From Calditrichia bacterium (GTDB lineage Bacteria > Calditrichota > Calditrichia > RBG-13-44-9 > J075): a DNA stretch of 64,000 nt. The first letter of the stretch is position 1. Each line of letters begins with the position of its first letter. Made by a program: the position numbers and the translations under genes. The notes under the pieces were generated by a model. It did no database searches and had not been told where the DNA came from. It saw nothing but the letters and a program-made list of their open reading frames with translations. The stretch spans positions 316,321 through 380,320 of the forward strand of contig JANQRS010000011.1 of the NCBI GenBank assembly GCA_028284445.1. Reading direction: 5' to 3'. Shown piece after piece: positions 35,866 to 44,809 of this stretch.

Positions 35866-36546
35866 ATGACCTTCAAATTCCGACCACTCATATTAATTTA
35901 CACCGTGGTCATTGGGACGCCCTTGCTGTTCACAATGACCTATTTGATCGCTGCCAGCCTCGGCCACGTACCCTGGTGTTTTCCGCCCATACAGGGTTGC
36001 ATCGAAATTACCCGTACCGGCCTGAAGCCACCTGAGTCGTATCTGTTTCGCTTCGGATTAATGCCGATCGCCACTTTTATGGGATTGCTATTCTATTTCT
36101 TTATGGAGTGGCTGGAAGCACTTAACGGCGGTTATTCTCGCCGCGCGCGTCTTTCCTGGTATTTTGCTTTCGCTTCTTCCATCTGCCTGCTGGCTTCCAC
36201 AGCCCTGATCCAGGGGACCCGGGACACTGAATGGGACTGGCATGTGGTTTTCGCGACTCTTTTCTTCCTGTTTATGCTCATTGCCCAAGTGCTATACACA
36301 CTGGAAGACCTCAAGTTGCGCGACATTAAAGTCCAGGCTGCCCTGCGAATTCGAGTTGTCACCAATGTGCTTCAATTTCTACTGCTAATCGTTGGCGCTA
36401 TCCAATGGGCGGTAACGGGAACAATTCCTAATCCAGCCTATGAATGGCTGATCACCTTCAGCTACGTGGCCTGGTTTGCCAGCTTTATCTTTGAAAGAGA
36501 TAACCTGTTCACTCTGGATGACAAAAGAAAGGTGCCCCGCAAGTGA
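35866..36546 (+). CDS. Six-helix membrane protein, Frag1/DRAM/Sfk1-like
   Basis: A 226-residue protein with six hydrophobic segments (about residues 9-31, 62-82, 98-116, 128-147, 164-184 and 194-210). The loop GCIEITRTGLKPPESYLFRFGL before the second helix resembles the short conserved P-x-x-S/T-x-x-G...PE loop of the Frag1/DRAM/Sfk1 family. That assignment is made on pattern only, so it is tentative. No catalytic residues are visible. The downstream NmrA-like gene overlaps its stop by 4 bases (GTGA), so the two are translationally coupled. Confidence 0.6.
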   Translation: MTFKFRPLILIYTVVIGTPLLFTMTYLIAASLGHVPWCFPPIQGCIEITRTGLKPPESYLFRFGLMPIATFMGLLFYFFMEWLEALNGGYSRRARLSWYFAFASSICLLASTALIQGTRDTEWDWHVVFATLFFLFMLIAQVLYTLEDLKLRDIKVQAALRIRVVTNVLQFLLLIVGAIQWAVTGTIPNPAYEWLITFSYVAWFASFIFERDNLFTLDDKRKVPRK

Positions 36547-37418
36547 CACGAATATTGATCACCGGGGCAGCGGGTAAAACCGGACAAGCCGTCATTCAGC
36601 AATTGAAAGAGAGCAGATTACATATTCGTGCTTTTCTGGCCCGCAAAGAACAGCAAGACATGCTGCGGCTATTGGGGGCACATGAGACGATTGTCGGAGA
36701 CTTGAGAGATCCGCACGTACTTTCAATTGCGGTGACCGGCATCGAAAAAATCTATCACATCTGCCCAAATGTTCATCCCGGCGAATACGAAATAGGCAAG
36801 TTAATCATTGATCTGGCAGCAGAAAACGATGTTCGGCATTTCATTTATCATAGTGTCTTGCACCCGCAAATAAAGAAAATGCCCCATCACTGGCTGAAAA
36901 TGCGGGTAGAAGAATATCTGTTCGAGTCCGGCGTCCCATTTACAATTCTTCAGCCATGTGCATACATGCAGAATATTCTTGCTCAGGCCCAAACTATTGT
37001 TGACAGCGGCACTTATGAGGTGCCGTATCACCTGGATGCCAAATTGTCCCTGGTCGACTTGTTCGATGTCGCCAGGGCTGCAGCAAGAGTCCTATCTGAA
37101 GACAAGCACGAATTTGCGACCTACGAGCTCTGTGGCCCGGCAGCGCTTGATCAGAACGAGATAGCCAGCACCCTATCCATGCAGCTGCGAAAGCCAATTT
37201 CAGCGAAGGAAATTGCGCTGCCGGACTGGCGCACAAGAGCCAGGAGCAGCGGGCTAAGTGATTACCAGGTTGATACTCTGGATGCCATGTTTGATTACTA
37301 CGGCAAACACGGATTCTCCGGAAATCCTGGAATTCTGGCAATGCTACTCGGGGAGGCACCGACATCCCTTAAAACCTGCCTTGCCCGCGAGGTTGGAATT
37401 TTCCAGGCTTTTCATTAA
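36543..37418 (+). CDS. NmrA-like NAD(P)-dependent epimerase/reductase
   Basis: A 291-residue atypical short-chain dehydrogenase. The Rossmann motif is ILITGAAGKTGQAV (about residues 4-17). Next come the sugar-side VGDLRDPHVL motif, the I-Y-H conserved strand HFIYHSVLHP (about residues 99-108) and the mid-domain PFTILQPCAYMQNIL. The canonical YxxxK catalytic pair is not seen, consistent with the NmrA/HSCARG branch, whose members often sense NAD(P) rather than catalyse. A quinone-reductase or regulator role is possible. It starts at GTG within the previous stop codon. Confidence 0.85.
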   Translation: MTRILITGAAGKTGQAVIQQLKESRLHIRAFLARKEQQDMLRLLGAHETIVGDLRDPHVLSIAVTGIEKIYHICPNVHPGEYEIGKLIIDLAAENDVRHFIYHSVLHPQIKKMPHHWLKMRVEEYLFESGVPFTILQPCAYMQNILAQAQTIVDSGTYEVPYHLDAKLSLVDLFDVARAAARVLSEDKHEFATYELCGPAALDQNEIASTLSMQLRKPISAKEIALPDWRTRARSSGLSDYQVDTLDAMFDYYGKHGFSGNPGILAMLLGEAPTSLKTCLAREVGIFQAFH

Positions 37419-37456
37419 GATTACGCTACATCACCGCAAACAAGCAGGAGGAGACA

Positions 37457-37873
37457 ATGGACCCCAAAATGCCAATAGCTGCAGGAGCGGCGTTCGTCGT
37501 AATGGTAGGCCTTACCTTTCTTTTTCATAATATTTTGGCGCCCGGATGGCTTGCGGAGGGCAATCCCGGCGTTTATCGCACAAGCGGGCCTGTCACCTGG
37601 GCGATTTTAAGTCAATACGGCATTCTCGCGTTTCTGATGGCGTTTCTGTTTCCGCGAGGATTTCGCCGCGGCAATCCACTAAAAGACGGCATACGCTTTG
37701 GACTGATCATCGGTGTTTTGGTCTATATGACCCAGGGCTTTCAACTCTTCGGGCAAGTTAATATTTCATTCACCAAATCGATTCTGCATAGCGCATGGCA
37801 TGTATTCGAAACCATGGCCGGGGCGGTAGCAATGTCTTTTGCGTATGGAGATAGCTCGAGTAGCAGCATGTAA
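37457..37873 (+). CDS. Small four-helix membrane protein
   Basis: Family not recognised. The 138-residue protein has four hydrophobic segments at about residues 5-27, 46-66, 77-97 and 107-128. The middle loop RGFRRGNPLKDGIRFGL is basic and probably cytoplasmic. The overall arrangement resembles small DUF1761/DoxX-like membrane proteins but no diagnostic motif is visible. AGGAGGAGACA precedes the ATG, a strong ribosome binding site. It is the last gene of the cluster that starts at 35269. Confidence 0.6.
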   Translation: MDPKMPIAAGAAFVVMVGLTFLFHNILAPGWLAEGNPGVYRTSGPVTWAILSQYGILAFLMAFLFPRGFRRGNPLKDGIRFGLIIGVLVYMTQGFQLFGQVNISFTKSILHSAWHVFETMAGAVAMSFAYGDSSSSSM

Positions 37874-38099
37874 GCATTATCAATTTCGAAATAGAATTAT
37901 CGATCTGATAAGCGTCGCACTTGCACATAAAGCGCATTGCGCGTTTTAGGGATGTGTTTCACGTGCTTGTCTATGAGATATGTGCCAAAATCGCCGGTCA
38001 ACTGGAATTTTCCGGCCGATCCAATCAGTTCATGATCCATGGCTCAGTCTTTGCACCTCTGCTTCACAATTCTAAGTCTTATTTTAAGAAGGCCCCTCT

Positions 38100-40838
38100 A
38101 TGCGTTTCTTTTTCTACATCGTTTTTCTTCAATTTTTCACACTCAGTCTCGTGCCAATCTTAGCTCAAGGCTTCCTGCACACGAACAACCAACATATTGT
38201 CGACGGCAACGGCAATGAGGTTATTCTTCGTGGCATGGGCCTTGGCGGCTGGATGCTTCAGGAAGGATATATGCTGCAAACTTCCTCCTTCGCCAATGCG
38301 CAATATGAGATCCGCCAAACCATTGAAGATTTGATCGGAGAAGCCAATACCGATGCGTTTTATGATGCCTGGTTGGCAAACCATTGCACAAAGGCAGATA
38401 TCGACTCGCTGGCATCCTGGGGATTCAACAGCGTACGCCTGCCGATGCACTACAATCTCTACACGCTGCCCATTGAAGAAGAACCGGTTGCCGGCGAAAA
38501 CACCTGGCTCGACAAGGGGTTCGAATTAACAGACAGTCTGCTATCCTGGTGTGAAGCGAACAACATGTATCTCATCCTGGATCTTCATGCGGCGCCGGGA
38601 GGGCAGGGGATGGAGTCGGGCATTTCAGATTATGATCCAACCAAGCCATCACTTTGGGAGAGCCAGGAAAATCGCGATAAAACGGTTGCACTTTGGCAGC
38701 GATTGGCAGAGCGCTACGCTGATGAACCCTGGATCGGCGGCTACGACCTTATCAATGAAGTTAACTGGAACCTGCCCGGTAATGCCCTCTTGCGCGAACT
38801 CTATGAGGAAATCACCGATTCGATTCGCGCCGTCGACAATAATCACATTATTTTCATCGAGGGCAATTGGTTTGCCAATGACTTTACAGGCTTGACCCCG
38901 CCCTGGGACGACAATATGGTTTATAGCTTCCATAAATATTGGAGCATCAACGACCAGGGATCGATTCAGTGGGTGCTCGACATGCGCCAAACTCACAATG
39001 TGCCGCTCTGGTGCGGTGAAGCCGGTGAAAATTCAAACACCTGGTTTACAGATGCAATAAAGCTTCTCGAGGAAAACAATATCGGTTGGGCATGGTGGCC
39101 GATGAAAAAGGTTGAATCAATTTCCGGACCGCTATCCGTGAGAAAATCCCCCGAATATCAGACCTTGATCAACTATTGGGAGGGCAACGCCTCAAACCCT
39201 GGTGCAACCTTTGCTACAGACGCGCTAATGGCCCTGGCAGAAGATCTCAAGATTGAAAACACAAAATATCAGAAAGATGTCATCGATGCGATGTTTCGTC
39301 AGGTAGAAACAGACGAAACTGTACCCTTTTTTAAGCATCGCATTCCGGGGCTTATTTTTGCCACTGATTTTGACCTCGGTCCAAATGGCGCAGCCTATTC
39401 CGATGATGTCACCGCCACCTACCATGTCTCAAACGGCACCTTCACAGCCTGGAACAACGGATGGGCATATCGAAACGACGGCGTGGATATCGAAGCGTGC
39501 TCCGACGCTGATACAAGCAATGGCTTCAACATTGGCTGGCTTACCGCTGATGAATGGATCAACTATACCGTTCAAATCGATAGCACCGCGGCATATGCCC
39601 TGACATTTCGCATGGCGACACAGGTTGGCGGGGCAAAATTTCATATTGAACTGGACGACCATCAACTGACCGAGAGTATCTTGGTATCCAATACTGGTGG
39701 CTGGCAAAGCTGGCGCGACCTCAACATTTTCGACGTGGTGCTTCCGGAAGGCGAGCATGTTTTCAAGCTTTACATTGAACAGGGAGAGTTTAATCTCAAC
39801 TATTTTGAATGCCATAGCCCAACTGCGCCGGATTCTCTACCGATGAACGTTGTGGCCGCGGAAGCCGGATCGGATGGATTTACCGTTACGGTTGATTTTA
39901 CCAAGCCGCTGCAAGCACCGCTGCCGGCAGCGCCCGGCGGATTCACCTTAACGGCCAATGGTGAGAGTCGCACAATCTCAGATTATAGCATCAACGAGAC
40001 CGGCTATCAAATCATTCTGACCATCGATGAACAATTGTTTTTCGAAGACGCCTTGTTATTGTCGTACGCCGATGGTGAAATCACCGACAGTTACGGACAG
40101 CCGCTACAGGCCTTTACGGATTTAAACGTGACCAAGGCGCAGCCGGATCGCCTTCAGATTCCGGGACGGATTCAGGCGGAAGACTACACTTTTAATCAGG
40201 GTTTTCAATTTGAAACCACAACTGACGATGGCGGCGGTCAAAATCTCGGCTGGTCTGATCCTGGCGATTTCATCGAATATTTGGTTACAATCAACACGGC
40301 CGGGACTTACAACATAGATTATCGCTCGGCATCGCAGAACAATGGCGGACGAATTAAAGTTGACCTCATTGACAGCAGCGGCACACAATTTGTCCATTCG
40401 ATCACCCTGCCAGTCACCGGTGGTTGGCAAAGCTGGACCACAACCAGTAAAGCTGCTGAGCTGCCGGCCGGCCGTTATACGCTTCGCATGACTTGTCTGA
40501 CAGGCGGATACAATCTTAATTGGTTCGAATTTTCCAGCGTCACCGGAATAGAGGAAGACCTGGTTGTTTTGCCTGATCGCTATGCGCTTTTTCAGAATTA
40601 TCCCAATCCCTTCAATCCATTGACCACTTTTCGTTTTCTACTAAAGGATAGCGGACCTGTGACCCTCAAAATTTTCAATGTATTGGGGCAGAAAGTGGCG
40701 ACACTTATAAATCGGCGCATGCCTGCCGGAGACCATCAGGTTGTTTGGAAGGCAGATGATTTTAGCAGCGGCCTCTATTTCTATCAACTCAAGGCTGGTG
40801 AATTCACCAGCACCAAACGTCTATTACTACAAAAATAA
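38100..40838 (+). CDS. Secreted GH5-family cellulase with CBM6-like modules and T9SS-type tail
   Basis: A 912-residue secreted enzyme. The signal peptide ends PILAQ (residue 23). The glycoside hydrolase family 5 domain covers about residues 25-370, with the acid/base Glu220 in DLINEVNW and the nucleophile Glu307 in WCGEAGEN; RLPMHY and HKY are further family residues. Two carbohydrate-binding module 6-like domains follow (about 430-580 and 685-815); both contain a WxNYT or FIEYLV strand and GGWQSW. Between them is an Ig-like segment. The last 80 residues are a Por-type sorting domain (NYPNPFNP, FNVLGQKV, GLYFYQLKAGE). It should cleave beta-glucans on or outside the cell surface. AAGAAGG precedes the ATG. 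Confidence 0.9.
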   Translation: MRFFFYIVFLQFFTLSLVPILAQGFLHTNNQHIVDGNGNEVILRGMGLGGWMLQEGYMLQTSSFANAQYEIRQTIEDLIGEANTDAFYDAWLANHCTKADIDSLASWGFNSVRLPMHYNLYTLPIEEEPVAGENTWLDKGFELTDSLLSWCEANNMYLILDLHAAPGGQGMESGISDYDPTKPSLWESQENRDKTVALWQRLAERYADEPWIGGYDLINEVNWNLPGNALLRELYEEITDSIRAVDNNHIIFIEGNWFANDFTGLTPPWDDNMVYSFHKYWSINDQGSIQWVLDMRQTHNVPLWCGEAGENSNTWFTDAIKLLEENNIGWAWWPMKKVESISGPLSVRKSPEYQTLINYWEGNASNPGATFATDALMALAEDLKIENTKYQKDVIDAMFRQVETDETVPFFKHRIPGLIFATDFDLGPNGAAYSDDVTATYHVSNGTFTAWNNGWAYRNDGVDIEACSDADTSNGFNIGWLTADEWINYTVQIDSTAAYALTFRMATQVGGAKFHIELDDHQLTESILVSNTGGWQSWRDLNIFDVVLPEGEHVFKLYIEQGEFNLNYFECHSPTAPDSLPMNVVAAEAGSDGFTVTVDFTKPLQAPLPAAPGGFTLTANGESRTISDYSINETGYQIILTIDEQLFFEDALLLSYADGEITDSYGQPLQAFTDLNVTKAQPDRLQIPGRIQAEDYTFNQGFQFETTTDDGGGQNLGWSDPGDFIEYLVTINTAGTYNIDYRSASQNNGGRIKVDLIDSSGTQFVHSITLPVTGGWQSWTTTSKAAELPAGRYTLRMTCLTGGYNLNWFEFSSVTGIEEDLVVLPDRYALFQNYPNPFNPLTTFRFLLKDSGPVTLKIFNVLGQKVATLINRRMPAGDHQVVWKADDFSSGLYFYQLKAGEFTSTKRLLLQK

Positions 40839-40851
40839 GCGGACTTCTGAA

Positions 40852-41364
40852 ATGGACCATAGCTACATCATTCGTCAACTGGCCGCAAATCGGCCGGCAT
40901 TTGCGGCCGTCCTCTCGGGCATAGAGCGTGAAATCCAGAACTGGCGCCCGGAACCGGGCCACTGGAACATACTCGAAATCACATGTCACCTGGCGGACGA
41001 GGAAGCTGAAGATTTTCGGCAACGTGTGCTGTTGACATTGGAGGACCCGACACTCACCTGGCCTGCTATTCACCCGGAAAACTGGGTTAACGACCGAGGG
41101 TATGCAGAGCAGAACTACCAGGAACAGGCTGCGCGTTTTCTCAAAGAACGGGATAACTCTATCGAGGCGCTTGGCAGCTTAAAATCACCGAACTGGTCGA
41201 ACACCTATCATCATCCGGAGCTGGGTGCCTTAAGCGCCGGTCAACTTCTCGCCAATTGGCTAGCCCATGACTATCATCATTTAAGACAGATGACCAGAAT
41301 TCGCTATGCCTACCTGAGGCATGCCAGCGATGATGTTAGTCTACATTATGCCGGAACCTGGTAA
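40852..41364 (+). CDS. DinB-superfamily protein
   Basis: A 170-residue four-helix-bundle protein of the DinB/YfiT type. The conserved opening HWNILEITCHLADEEAEDF (about residues 38-56) carries the first metal-binding His, and the C-terminal LANWLAHDYHHLRQM (about residues 139-153) carries the paired histidines. Metal binding is therefore likely. Members act as thiol S-transferases or have unknown hydrolase-like functions; no substrate is evident here. ATG 40852 is used; the same frame is open upstream through the cellulase gene but lacks a start signal. It lies 13 bases after the cellulase stop. Confidence 0.85.
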   Translation: MDHSYIIRQLAANRPAFAAVLSGIEREIQNWRPEPGHWNILEITCHLADEEAEDFRQRVLLTLEDPTLTWPAIHPENWVNDRGYAEQNYQEQAARFLKERDNSIEALGSLKSPNWSNTYHHPELGALSAGQLLANWLAHDYHHLRQMTRIRYAYLRHASDDVSLHYAGTW

Positions 41365-41477
41365 TAGCGCAATTTGTCTTCTTCACGACATGATGATTCA
41401 TCTTTCATTACACTGCATTCGGCTTTAAATTCAGCCATCTACCAGTGACTATCAACGTTTCAAAACAGGGGACCGTC

Positions 41478-42659
41478 ATGTCGAATTCAAGGCAGAGGGA
41501 TTCAGACGAGCACGCTGATCCGCCAGGCATTCAAATTGAAGATGATTTCGAGCCGTTTGCGCAGAAGGACGATGTATTCCGGCGCTCCTGGTGGGACGAA
41601 ACCATTCGCACGGCAAAAGCAAAGCTTTTCTACGAGACCTATCGCAATCCGCTCAAAACTTTCCGCAAAGCAGATGGCTTTACCCAAAAAGACTATGCGT
41701 TGCGCAACGCCTCCTGGCATGTCAGTGACATCTTCACAGAACATAACGAAAAGCAGGACCGCCGCGAGGGCTTTTCTGATGCTTTCACGCTTCAACGCGA
41801 TGTAGCAGAGCAACAAATCACCTTCGCCTCGCCGGATGAAGCGACCGCGGAAATTAAAAACGTTGCTCGACGCTTTGGCGCAGACCTGGTTGGTATTACC
41901 CGCTACGATCCACGCTGGATGTATACGTCAAAGTTTAGCGACATAAGCCAGACAGAGCGTCCCAACGACATCCCCGATAATCTACCCTACGTAATTGTAA
42001 CGGCACAGCGGATGGACTATGACTTGATTCAAACCGTGCCCTCAGCCCTGAGCGGTGCTGCTACCGGGCTGGGCTATTCGCATGATGCCCAGGTGGTTCT
42101 CTCTCTCACCCAGTTTATCCGCAACCTCGGATACAACGCTATCGGCAGCATGAACGATTCCGGCCTGGCTATACCTATGGCGATTCAGGCTGGCCTTGGC
42201 GAGTATGGCCGAAATGGCCTGCTTATCACAAAAGAATTCGGACCACGAATTCGATTGGGAAAAATCTTTACCGATCTGCCGCTGGCAATTGATCAACCCA
42301 TTCACTTTGGCGTTAGCGAATTCTGCACGATATGCCGGCGCTGCAGCGATGGATGTCCGGTAAAGGCGATCGCCGATGGCGAGCCTTCATCCGAGCGCCA
42401 CAACCGATCAAACATCAAGGGCGTCAAGAAATGGTCCGTCGATGGCGAAAAATGCTTCGGTTTTTGGGCGAGACAAAACAGCGATTGCGCTATCTGCATA
42501 CGGGTATGTCCATACAACAAGGATTACAGCAAGTGGTGGCATAAGTTGGGCATACGGCTTGCAGGCACCTGGATGCGCCACATCATGCTCTGGCTGGACA
42601 TCAAGCTGGGTTATGGCCAACGTGTAAAACCGGGAAAGTGGTGGTCGCCCAACATGTAG
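41478..42659 (+). CDS. Cytoplasmic reductive-dehalogenase-like corrinoid iron-sulfur protein
   Basis: A 393-residue protein with the reductive dehalogenase (RdhA) signature. The core YVIVTAQRMDYDLIQ, GLGYSHDAQVVLSL (Tyr200, equivalent to the proton-donating Tyr), AGLGEYGRNGLLIT and FTDLPLAIDQP are typical. Two 4Fe-4S motifs follow: C283-xx-C286-xx-C289-xxx-C293-P and C326...C337-xx-C340-xxx-C344-P. It has no twin-arginine signal and no RdhB membrane partner, so it is not a standard respiratory enzyme and more like the soluble catabolic type or an epoxyqueuosine-reductase relative. A corrinoid cofactor is expected. AGGGGACC supports ATG 41478. The gene precedes a sodium symporter. Confidence 0.85.
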   Translation: MSNSRQRDSDEHADPPGIQIEDDFEPFAQKDDVFRRSWWDETIRTAKAKLFYETYRNPLKTFRKADGFTQKDYALRNASWHVSDIFTEHNEKQDRREGFSDAFTLQRDVAEQQITFASPDEATAEIKNVARRFGADLVGITRYDPRWMYTSKFSDISQTERPNDIPDNLPYVIVTAQRMDYDLIQTVPSALSGAATGLGYSHDAQVVLSLTQFIRNLGYNAIGSMNDSGLAIPMAIQAGLGEYGRNGLLITKEFGPRIRLGKIFTDLPLAIDQPIHFGVSEFCTICRRCSDGCPVKAIADGEPSSERHNRSNIKGVKKWSVDGEKCFGFWARQNSDCAICIRVCPYNKDYSKWWHKLGIRLAGTWMRHIMLWLDIKLGYGQRVKPGKWWSPNM

Positions 42660-42725
42660 CAATTGCTACGGTTCTCAGCCCCTCGACGCTGTAGCTTGCA
42701 GCTAAAAAATCTCGGAATACAATTT

Positions 42726-44045
42726 ATGGAAAAGAAGAAACGAGGCGGGTTTCTTACCCGCAATGGATTTGTGCTGGCATGTGTCGGCTCTGCGGTGGGC
42801 GTCGGTAATTTGTGGATGTTTCCCTGGCGACTTGGACAGTTTGGCGGGGCCGCTTTTTTGATTCCTTATTTATTGTTTGTTTACGCATTGGGCACGATCG
42901 GCCTGATGGGTGAGTTTGGCCTTGGGCGCTACGCGCAACGCGGCCCGGTTGGCGCATTTGACAAGGTTTTTCGTGAACGCGGTTCCGGTCTTGGACGCTA
43001 TTTGGGCGCCTATCCACTGCTGACAGCCTTCAGTGCCCTGGTGATCTACACCATAGTTAGCGGTTGGATTTTACATTATCTTGCAGCGTCTGTCACCGGG
43101 GCATTCTTTGAGGCGGAAAGTGCCGCAGGTTATTTCGGCGGGCTTGCCGGAACCTCACCCAGCATTCTCTGGGCGCTTGCAGCGCTTGCAGTAAGCGCCG
43201 TGATCTTGTATGCCGGTGTAAGTAGCGGTATTGAAAGAGCCAGCCGCATTATGATGCCGGTGCTTTTGGGGCTATTTGCTGTTCTGGTTGTCCGCTCGCT
43301 GACATTGCCGGGTGCACTTAACGGGGTTCGCTACTTACTCTTGCCGGACTGGTCACGCCTGGCAGAACCGTTGACCTGGGCCATGGCCCTTGGCCAAGCA
43401 TTTTTTACAGTATCTTTGGCAGGATCAGGAATGGTCGTTTATGGGAGCTATATGTCTCGCGACATGGATATACCGTCATCAGCGCTTCAAACCGTCAGTT
43501 TAGATACCATCGCGGCAATTTTAGCTTCGCTGATGATTATTCCGGCAACATTTGCCTTTCAGTTGGACCCGGCCTCCGGCCCGCCACTACTTTTCATTAC
43601 GCTACCGGAGATATTTCGAAATATGCCCGCCGGGCAGCTTTTCTCAATACTGTTTTTCGCCGGTGTATTTATTGCTGCCGTCTCTTCCCATATTAGCATC
43701 ATGGAAGTTCTCATTGAGGCGGTTATTGATCAATTGGGCAGAAGCAGGCAGTGGGCGGTACTGGTGATCTGCGCCGTGATACTGACACTGTGTATCCCTT
43801 TTGCCATCAGCATGCAATACTTTACGATTTTCGTCGATGTCGTTACGGTTTATATGGTCCCTCTGGCAGCCTTGAGCGCTGCAATTGTCTTTTTCTGGGT
43901 GCTTGGTGCGTCGCAGGCTCGCTCCGAAGTCAACACCGGGTCACAGCGGCCGGTCGGAAAATGGTGGGAACCGGTGGCCAAATATCTTTTTGTGGGAATT
44001 GCTGCAGCAATCGTCGTCTTACAGGTACTTTATCGGATTGGATAA
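42726..44045 (+). CDS. Sodium:neurotransmitter symporter family (NSS/SNF) transporter
   Basis: A 439-residue membrane protein of the NSS family. The hallmark first helix with the unwound region is GSAVGVGNLWMFPWRLGQFGGAAFLIPY (about residues 18-45), which holds the two sodium sites and the substrate carboxylate. About 11-12 hydrophobic segments follow, with GEFGLGRYAQRGPVGAF and AFFTVSLAGSGMVVYGSY (TM6) as further family marks. The likely substrates are amino acids or small amines. ATG 42726 is selected because it gives the standard basic N-terminus (MEKKKRGGF). It lies 66 bases after the dehalogenase-like gene and may be co-transcribed with it. Confidence 0.9.
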   Translation: MEKKKRGGFLTRNGFVLACVGSAVGVGNLWMFPWRLGQFGGAAFLIPYLLFVYALGTIGLMGEFGLGRYAQRGPVGAFDKVFRERGSGLGRYLGAYPLLTAFSALVIYTIVSGWILHYLAASVTGAFFEAESAAGYFGGLAGTSPSILWALAALAVSAVILYAGVSSGIERASRIMMPVLLGLFAVLVVRSLTLPGALNGVRYLLLPDWSRLAEPLTWAMALGQAFFTVSLAGSGMVVYGSYMSRDMDIPSSALQTVSLDTIAAILASLMIIPATFAFQLDPASGPPLLFITLPEIFRNMPAGQLFSILFFAGVFIAAVSSHISIMEVLIEAVIDQLGRSRQWAVLVICAVILTLCIPFAISMQYFTIFVDVVTVYMVPLAALSAAIVFFWVLGASQARSEVNTGSQRPVGKWWEPVAKYLFVGIAAAIVVLQVLYRIG

Positions 44046-44064
44046 ATCACTTTAGGGAAGCGAG

Positions 44065-44769
44065 ATGTTCAAGAGATTGGTTTCGGCGCTGGAGAAGCTG
44101 GCGCGTAAAAAAGCATCAATGGACCCCAGCTACTTCAATGATCCGCTTGCGATGGAAACTGCCTGGAGTCCGGCAGCCGGTGGCGGAACCAATTTCAAGA
44201 CTCACAATCTCATTAAGATTGATGACGATCGCCTCGAATACAAGACCGCAGCCGGCGCGAAAGTCTTCTATGGCGTGTTTTTGTTTACTGGGCTGCTGTT
44301 TCCGATAATATTCGGCGCTTTTGCAATAGGCGATCAAGATCTCGGCGTATCAATGATGTTGATGCCGCTTGGTATGGGCCTCATATTCGCCGGAGTCGGC
44401 GGCGGACTCTGGTATCGCAGTAGCCGTCCTATTGTTTTTGACAAAATCAGCGGAGATTTTTGGAAAGGGCGCAAAACTCCGAATGAGGTCTACAATAAGC
44501 AAGAGCTCAAATATTATACACCGCTCGACGAGATTCATGCCTTGCAAATTATTTCAGAATATGTGGGCGGCAAGACCAAATATTACAGCTATGAGTTAAA
44601 TGTCGTTCTTAAGAATGCTGAGCGCATCAACGTGGTTGATCATGGCAAGTATCAAGTGCTTGCAGAGGATGCAGAACGGATTGCGGCATTTCTGAAGGTG
44701 CCCGTGTGGGATGGCGTTCGCGCCCTGGCGCATTTTCAGGATTTGATGGACAGAGAGAGCAATAAATGA
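44065..44769 (+). CDS. Two-helix membrane protein, PH-like soluble parts
   Basis: Family not recognised. The 234-residue protein has a soluble N-terminal region of about 65 residues, two membrane helices (about residues 71-88 and 97-115) and a C-terminal domain beginning YRSSRPIVFDKISGDFWKG with a long beta-rich segment (EIHALQIISEY, YYSYELNVVLKNAERINVVDHG). The latter resembles bacterial PH-like domains but the match is only by pattern. It probably faces the cytoplasm. GGGAAGCGAG precedes the ATG. It lies 19 bases after the NSS symporter gene and is likely part of its transcript. Confidence 0.65.
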   Translation: MFKRLVSALEKLARKKASMDPSYFNDPLAMETAWSPAAGGGTNFKTHNLIKIDDDRLEYKTAAGAKVFYGVFLFTGLLFPIIFGAFAIGDQDLGVSMMLMPLGMGLIFAGVGGGLWYRSSRPIVFDKISGDFWKGRKTPNEVYNKQELKYYTPLDEIHALQIISEYVGGKTKYYSYELNVVLKNAERINVVDHGKYQVLAEDAERIAAFLKVPVWDGVRALAHFQDLMDRESNK

Positions 44770-44809
44770 CGGAATTACTGATCGAGGAATTTACTATTTG
44801 GAGATACAG

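Noticed and set aside
37921..38163. An 80-residue open frame before the cellulase gene
   Set aside because: Overlaps the cellulase start, has no ribosome binding site and no recognisable features.
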